Below are positions 58,144-64,000 of a stretch of DNA of 64,000 nucleotides, in pieces. The notes beneath the pieces are model-generated. The model was given only the letters and a program-made list of their open reading frames with translations, was not told the origin of the DNA and made no database searches. This stretch comes from Dioscorea cayenensis subsp. rotundata (lineage: Eukaryota; Streptophyta; Magnoliopsida; Dioscoreales; Dioscoreaceae): assembly GCF_009730915.1 (NCBI RefSeq), contig NC_052490.1, positions 31,620,625-31,684,624 on the forward strand. Reading direction: 5' to 3'. Position 1 is the stretch's first letter. Each line of letters opens with the position of its first letter. Position numbers and translations under genes: made by a program.

Positions 58144-58674
58144 ATATATAACTTATAAGTTATAGGGTATCTAATATATACTCTCTTTTTCTTCTATGTT
58201 AAAAATTCACCTTTGTTCCAAATTGTTCATTGTTTCCCCACCAATCCTTTATTCTGCCAATATCATGTTGGTGATAAAACGTTGCAAATTTGTTGTGTGA
58301 CAATCGCTTACTATTAGTCGAACATATCCAATCACCGGGATATTTTTTATGTTTAGCGAGTCAAGTCGTCAAGTCATATGTCATTGTGAATATCATTGTC
58401 TATCACTTGTGTTGTGGCTCATGAAGTACTCGCGCTTGTTCGGATATACTGACAACAAAGAGTCGCATGCTACACTTGGTTGGGAGGTTGAAAGTTTGAA
58501 AGACTCAAAGACGCACAGAATTGCATTGAGCTAGATCCTTCATTTTCAAATGAAATGTTCAATCAGGAAAGGTACAATTATGTTCTTATAAATGACATGT
58601 TTTTGTTTTTTGTTTTTATTTTTATTTTTAATAAGTTTGAATTATTTTTTTTTTACTTTTTGTTTTTTCAGTAT
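58144..58674. other. Intergenic, possible gene scrap
   Basis: An open stretch at 58349-58534 followed by an intron-like T-rich tract ending TTTTTTCAG at 58671 could be a remnant of an unknown gene continued at 59070-59224. No domain recognised. Confidence 0.3.
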
Positions 58675-59069
58675 CTTGGTGTTGGGGTAAATTTTTTACT
58701 AGATCACTAAACTATGGTTTATTTTCACTTTGATCAACGAACTTCAATTTGTATCAATTTGGTCACTAAACTTTAATTTGATTTTCACTGAAAGCGATAA
58801 ATCGAGAATTTAACTCCTAATTGATTACATAGTTGTTTGAAAAATCCGATTAGTCTTCTCATGATTTATTATTAAAGTCTATTGGAGTTGTCATGTCGAT
58901 TTGAAAAAGATCTACATCATTTATTTGGAGGCCGAAATCCTTTGATTTATTACCTATTGAAATCAAATTAAAGTTGAGTGATCAAATTGATGCAAATTGA
59001 AGTTTGATGATCAAAGTGAAAATGAGTCAAAGTTTAGTGACCTACTAAAAAATTTACCCCTTGGTGTTG
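58675..59069. mobile_element. Mutator-type MITE, 10-bp TSD
   Basis: Element 58685-59059 (375 bp) between perfect 10-bp direct repeats CTTGGTGTTG (58675-58684 and 59060-59069). TIRs of about 105 bp start GGGTAAATTTTTTA and include 'TTTTCACTTTGATCA' and 'ACTTCAATTTG'. Same family as the worn copy at 44385-44758. Confidence 0.93.
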
Positions 59070-59224
59070 TGGATCTAATCAGTCTTTCTGATTTTGATTT
59101 GGACGGTGTTCTTGAATGGAGAACTTTTGGTAAGCTCTATATGTTCATTAACCAAAAATTATTGCCTTCTAATTGCTTGGATCAACAGCAATTAGAGAAA
59201 CATAGGACCAATATGAATGAATGA
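59060..59224 (+). pseudogene. Short open fragment of unknown gene
   Basis: Directly right of the MITE, 'LGVVDLISLSDFDLDGVLEW' then 'FGKLYMFINQKLLPSNCLDQ' is open to a TGA at 59222-59224 and has protein-like composition. The MITE separates it from a splice-acceptor-like TTTTTTCAG on the left, so the insertion may have hit an exon. I do not recognise the family; it may be chance. Confidence 0.3.
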
Positions 59225-59622
59225 TTGAAGATGAGAGCTATAATTTGCTATTAAGTTGTGTATAATATCATGAATGTGATGTAGATTGTGAGTATAATAA
59301 TCTGTGATTTTTTAATAAAAAAACTATTTTTTATATTTTTTTAATTTTACTCTTTCTCTCATGGTGATTTAAAAAATAATTATTAATAATAAAAATTATA
59401 GAAGCGGGAGGTGGAAGTGATGGGGATAGCGTTATTACAAAGGGACCCACCTATTTTGAGTAATAATAGAGCCTCATCCCCACATCACCCCAACTTATTC
59501 TTTTCTATTATAAACATTTTCTCAAACACACCCTTATTAAATTGTTTAATTATTCTTATAAAAAGTACTATATTACTCTTAACACCCCCATTGATAGACA
59601 TCATCTTGATGTTCTAATAATA
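59225..59622. other. Intergenic, nothing recognised
   Basis: A/T-rich, no element ends. Confidence 0.4.
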
Positions 59623-59625
59623 TAA

Positions 59626-60744
59626 GGTTGTGTTTGGATGAAGGGATTGGGCACTATTGGCATGGGATTGATTGCTAATAGGGATATATGCCCATGTTTG
59701 GGTATTTTACTATTAGCTTAGTAATGAGTACTGTAGGTAATTCTATGGTGCATAGTAAAGGCATTTGATTACCCCCAAAATTGGGGGGCATGGAGGGGAA
59801 TAAACACTATTGATAGTAAAATGACATTTTTGCCCCTACTTAAGATTTAATTAAATAATAATTATTAATTTAAATAACTAATTATAATAATTAAAGTAAA
59901 TAATAATTAATATAAATTGAGTCATTTAAATATTATAATAATTAAAGTGAAATGACAGTTTTGCCCCTACATAGATTTAATTAAATAAATAATTAATAAA
60001 AGTATTTAATTATGATAAGAAAAAGTGAAATGACAGTTTTGCCCCTACATAGATTTAATTAAATAAATAATTAATAAAAGTATTTAATTATGATAAGGAA
60101 AATGAAATGACATTTTTGCCCCTACTTAAGATTTAATTAAATAATAATTATTAATTTAAATAACTAATTATAATAATTAAAGTAAATAATAATTAATATA
60201 AATTGAGCCATTTAAATATTATAATAATTAAAAAGTGAAAATGATGCGTTTTGCCCCTACACGATTTAATTAAATAAAATAATTAATAAAACTATTTAAT
60301 TATGATAAGTAAAGTGAAATGACATTTTTGCCCCTACTTAAGACTTAATTAAATAACAATAATAATAAATATAAATTAAGTCATTATAATAATTAAATTA
60401 AATTATAATAAACATAAATTAAGTAATTTAAATATTATAATTAAATTAAATTGGTTAATGATAAAAAAATTATTTATTCTAAATATTTAATTATAATAAT
60501 TATAGAGACTAAATATTTATTTATATGTAATTATTTTATATATTAGTTTATCATTAATTATATTAAGGGTATTAAAGTAATTTACATACAATTCTCTATG
60601 TCACTTTTTCCATTCCCAATATTTATTCCTTTCAACCAAACACTTTTTTCATTACCATTACCATTACTTTTCCCATTACCATTACCATTACTTTTCCCAT
60701 TCCCATTCCCATTACCATTCCTATTCCGTGATCCAAACGGACCC
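59626..60744. mobile_element. PIF/Harbinger-like non-autonomous element with internal repeats
   Basis: 1119 bp between TAA direct repeats (59623-59625 and 60745-60747). Left end GGTTGTGTTTGGATGAAGGGAT and right end read inward GGGTCCGTTTGGATCACGGAAT are inverted repeats. The inside has six copies of TTTTGCCCCTAC (about 59832, 59958, 60038, 60114, 60249, 60327) in a nested tandem structure, and a hexamer run of CCATTA/CCATTC at 60640-60722. No transposase. Confidence 0.8.
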
Positions 60745-60747
60745 TAA

Positions 60748-61378
60748 TACTTTGACATAAATTAATTTAATAAAAATTAAATACATAATAAGCCTTCTTC
60801 ACTCGCTTTTTTATCTATATCATGTTATTGCTTTATTTCCTCTTTGTTGGGACATAATTTTCATTAACTACTCTCTAATTATTGAGATAAGAAATAATAT
60901 TATATATATATATATATATATATTATAAATATAGAGAGAGAATTAAAAAAAAGAATGGGGGAATTTGATGAAGATGGACGGCTGCTTGTGCATCACGAGG
61001 ATCTCACTTGCAATCATGGCCATACAATGCTTTTGATTGAAGTGGTGGACATAGTACATCTAATAAGGATCACTAATGTGCACAAGCATCTTTCTTTATC
61101 TCTTTCTAATTAACTTTTTAGTCCTTCAACCTTATAATAATAACATAAATATGCCTTCAAATTCTTCAAAATTTATAGTTACAAATTTATGTAAGGGTAT
61201 ATATGCATACCTTAATAATAATAATAATTGAATTTTATTGAAAAATAGGTGGTGGGCATGGTGGAAAAAAATTTGATTAAAAAATTATAAAAACAAGGAT
61301 GATTTTATGGTCAACTTAGATAACTAATGAATTATATATATAATCAGTATTGGATCAACAGTTACTTTTGATGTAACT
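60748..61378. other. AT-rich intergenic
   Basis: (AT)n at 60901-60922, (AAT)n near 61213. No gene. Confidence 0.45.
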
Positions 61379-62378
61379 NNNNNNNNNNNNNNNNNNNNNN
61401 NNNNNNNNNNNNNNNNNNNNNNNNNNNNNNNNNNNNNNNNNNNNNNNNNNNNNNNNNNNNNNNNNNNNNNNNNNNNNNNNNNNNNNNNNNNNNNNNNNNN
61501 NNNNNNNNNNNNNNNNNNNNNNNNNNNNNNNNNNNNNNNNNNNNNNNNNNNNNNNNNNNNNNNNNNNNNNNNNNNNNNNNNNNNNNNNNNNNNNNNNNNN
61601 NNNNNNNNNNNNNNNNNNNNNNNNNNNNNNNNNNNNNNNNNNNNNNNNNNNNNNNNNNNNNNNNNNNNNNNNNNNNNNNNNNNNNNNNNNNNNNNNNNNN
61701 NNNNNNNNNNNNNNNNNNNNNNNNNNNNNNNNNNNNNNNNNNNNNNNNNNNNNNNNNNNNNNNNNNNNNNNNNNNNNNNNNNNNNNNNNNNNNNNNNNNN
61801 NNNNNNNNNNNNNNNNNNNNNNNNNNNNNNNNNNNNNNNNNNNNNNNNNNNNNNNNNNNNNNNNNNNNNNNNNNNNNNNNNNNNNNNNNNNNNNNNNNNN
61901 NNNNNNNNNNNNNNNNNNNNNNNNNNNNNNNNNNNNNNNNNNNNNNNNNNNNNNNNNNNNNNNNNNNNNNNNNNNNNNNNNNNNNNNNNNNNNNNNNNNN
62001 NNNNNNNNNNNNNNNNNNNNNNNNNNNNNNNNNNNNNNNNNNNNNNNNNNNNNNNNNNNNNNNNNNNNNNNNNNNNNNNNNNNNNNNNNNNNNNNNNNNN
62101 NNNNNNNNNNNNNNNNNNNNNNNNNNNNNNNNNNNNNNNNNNNNNNNNNNNNNNNNNNNNNNNNNNNNNNNNNNNNNNNNNNNNNNNNNNNNNNNNNNNN
62201 NNNNNNNNNNNNNNNNNNNNNNNNNNNNNNNNNNNNNNNNNNNNNNNNNNNNNNNNNNNNNNNNNNNNNNNNNNNNNNNNNNNNNNNNNNNNNNNNNNNN
62301 NNNNNNNNNNNNNNNNNNNNNNNNNNNNNNNNNNNNNNNNNNNNNNNNNNNNNNNNNNNNNNNNNNNNNNNNNNNNNN
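61379..62378. other. Assembly gap, 1000 N
   Basis: Exactly 1000 N, a placeholder next to an LTR fossil. Confidence 1.
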
Positions 62379-63662
62379 TTGTTGCATATAGTGTTGTGTT
62401 GAGAAATTAAACACAATTTCAAAGGGAAAAGAAGCAATCACAAATATAAGAGATTTTAACGAGGTTGGACAGTGTATGCTTACGTCCGTGGGAGCAGAGC
62501 GGCTATCGGTTTTCTTATTAGAAAATTAGTGTTACATATTACATGAATATTTATATATATAAACTTTACCTGGTATAATTTTACCAAAATACCCATGTAC
62601 AGTACTCTAGGGGTGTTGCCCCCGCACCCCCACCCTATCTTGTCAAATCTCATCTGCCCTTTCACCCTTGTATATGAGTCATATACAACAATCTCCACCT
62701 TGGCAAATATATCTCATGGATATTAAAAAAAAAAAAAACTGAAACTTCTTGTTATCTAGATGGGTTGGGTGCCATGCCTTAGCATTTAGAGACATTGATC
62801 AAGTCCAAGCAATACTTGAACTTCTCTGTAGTGGCTTTTTTTGTGAATATATCAATTGCATTCTCTGAGGTGTGAATATTCTCTAATTTTGTGAAATCTC
62901 ATCTCAGTGTGTTTGGTTCTAGCATGATAGACTTTTATTAAACTTCCTCCATTCCTTTTTACTTGTCACGTTTTGGAGCTCTTCTCCATTCTTTTTTACT
63001 TGTCACATTAGAAATTTTGTACAATATTAAATAAATTTTTTTTCTAAATTTACTCTTTAATTTAATGTACTTGTATAATTTTCAATAAATTACAACCAAT
63101 TAAGCATTAAATCATATACTCAACTTAGTGGAGTTTTAAATAAGGGTAATTTTGGAAAATAATTGAAGTTTTTATAAAATATAGGTAACCAACTAATTTC
63201 AACCAACTTTTCTTAGTCAATGCGAATTAAGTAAATGTGACAAATAAAAAAGAACGGATAGAGTATATTTTATTTTTTTTATGTTTGTTTTCTTTTCGAT
63301 TTCGAGGATGAGACTACCGATCCTAACATCATTTATGAGAAGCTGGACAACGAAACCTCCTCCTTAGAGAAAAAGATGTCTTCAACGCGACCGGACTTAT
63401 TTTTGCCAAGTAGATTGTACTTTGAATGTCACAATAAAATTTAACTCCACCTTACTCATTACCCAATTCTCTGATCAGCCTTGTTAGCCACAAAGCTTCT
63501 TTGGCAGCCTCAACAATTGTCATATATTTTGCCTTAATTGTAGACAATGTAACAATAGATTAAATAGTAGACTTCCAACAAACATGCCCTCTTATAAGAG
63601 TAAATACATATCCTATGTCAGATCTCCTATCATCCAAATCACTTACGTAGTTTGAATCCATA
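62379..63662 (-). mobile_element. Ty1/copia LTR retrotransposon fossil, incomplete
   Basis: Read leftward. 63662 to about 63420 is the copia RNase H region (LDDRRSDIGYVFTL, then a VEAAKEALWL motif). Near 62700 lies a purine tract, and from about 62690 leftward a TGTTGTATATGAC-type LTR start that runs into the gap. The element is broken, lacks its 5' part, and carries a Stowaway-like MITE at 62943-63266. It looks old. Confidence 0.8.
62943..63266. mobile_element. Stowaway-like MITE nested in the copia fossil
   Basis: Left end CTTCCTCCATTCCTTTTTACTTGTCAC and right end read inward ACTCTATCCGTTCTTTTTTATTTGTCAC are inverted repeats. The left end shows a ~45-bp duplication ('tccattc.tttttacttgtcac' twice). 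Best-kept of three copies in the window. Confidence 0.8.
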
Positions 63663-63901
63663 AACACTCTCTGTAGCACTATCCCACATTTCAACCTTTT
63701 ACAGTTGCAACTTTGTTTGTCTCTACCTTCATCCATGCCTTTGCTCTTCATGACCTCTTCCCCAATGACATCTCCATTGCCATCACTCACAAGAGACCAC
63801 CGAAGTTCAAGAAAAAAAGTCCTCACATTTCAAATCAATTGCTGATGCTCATCACTGCTAATTCTTGCTCTTTTCTTATCTCTTTTTTGTTTGAAGAATG
63901 A
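63663..63901 (+). pseudogene. SLAH C-terminal pseudogene fragment
   Basis: Homologous to exon 4 of the SLAH gene at 48576-50027: 'LSVALSHISTF', then in another frame 'FVSTFIHAFALHDLFPNDISIAIT.KRPPKF' against FVSTVIHGFVLHDLFPNDIPIGITEKRPKS. At least two indels disrupt it, one near 63700 and one in the A-run near 63812, and all upstream exons are missing. It abuts the copia fossil directly. This is the remnant of a second SLAH copy 13.6 kb from the intact gene, same strand. Confidence 0.88.
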
Positions 63902-64000
63902 AGACCGTATATTATCGTAAGATATTCCATATGATTGTGAAATTAACAAAAGTGACGGAAAAACAAAGAATCCTCCAAGAATGATTAATGTTGCATGTGA
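63902..64000. other. Flank of the SLAH relic
   Basis: Short A-rich end of the window; nothing recognised. Confidence 0.4.

Noticed and set aside
1-64000. A biosynthetic gene cluster linking UGT, AOC and BBE-like genes
   Set aside because: The genes are 25-50 kb apart, mixed with unrelated housekeeping genes, and no sequence feature ties their regulation.

Overview
This is nuclear DNA of a flowering plant. Genes have GT-AG introns and families found only in plants: UGT glucosyltransferase, membrane-associated kinase regulator, ATL RING-H2 ligase, PLS-class PPR, allene oxide cyclase, RTNLB reticulon, SLAH anion channel, berberine-bridge-like oxidase. Wide AT-rich spacers carry MITEs, SINEs, LINE pieces and LTR fossils. 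I cannot name the species; a non-grass monocot such as Dioscorea is only a weak guess. Two runs of exactly 1000 N (51321-52320 and 61379-62378) are scaffold gaps.

Layout. 1-4.1 kb: repeats and DNA transposons. 4.1-6.3 kb: a UGT88-like gene whose promoter is a threefold tandem repeat. 6.3-15.2 kb: a repeat field with two SINEs, a fold-back Mutator-type MITE with an intact 10-bp target duplication, and a Stowaway-like MITE. 15.3-16.1 kb: a LEA_2/NHL gene. 18.5-19.5 kb (-): a MAKR gene whose short second exon was recovered by splicing. 22.6-23.2 kb (-): an ATL67-like E3 ligase. 24-25.3 kb: a SINE and a truncated LINE. 26.1-28.1 kb (-): a PPR gene whose true N-terminus lies beyond the open frame. 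31.5-32.4 kb: allene oxide cyclase in three exons. 36.0-37.7 kb: a reticulon in five exons. 38.4-41.1 kb (-): an F-box protein in six exons. 41.7-43.7 kb: a TAF1C-like protein, divergent from the F-box gene. 48.6-50.0 kb: an S-type anion channel (SLAH) in four exons, preceded by six ~105-bp tandem repeats. 55.7-57.3 kb (-): a BBE-like FAD oxidase. 57.5-58.0 kb: a very young TRIM. 58.7-60.7 kb: two well-delimited DNA transposons. 62.4-64.0 kb: a copia fossil abutting the tail of a dead SLAH copy.

The genes do not form a pathway or cluster. They are independent housekeeping, signalling and metabolic genes in a normal euchromatic region. Allene oxide cyclase makes jasmonate precursor; the UGT and BBE-like enzymes are typical of specialised metabolism and defence, but nothing in the sequence links them.

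I found no new multi-gene system. The points most worth a second look are regulatory or mobile: palindromes tripled in the UGT promoter, the repeat array in the probable SLAH 5' UTR intron, a TRIM whose identical LTRs carry an snRNA-type promoter motif, a BBE-like enzyme that lost the cysteine for its second flavin bond and is bracketed by an inverted duplication of its own 3' flank, and an A/T-rich motif array shared by two distant elements.
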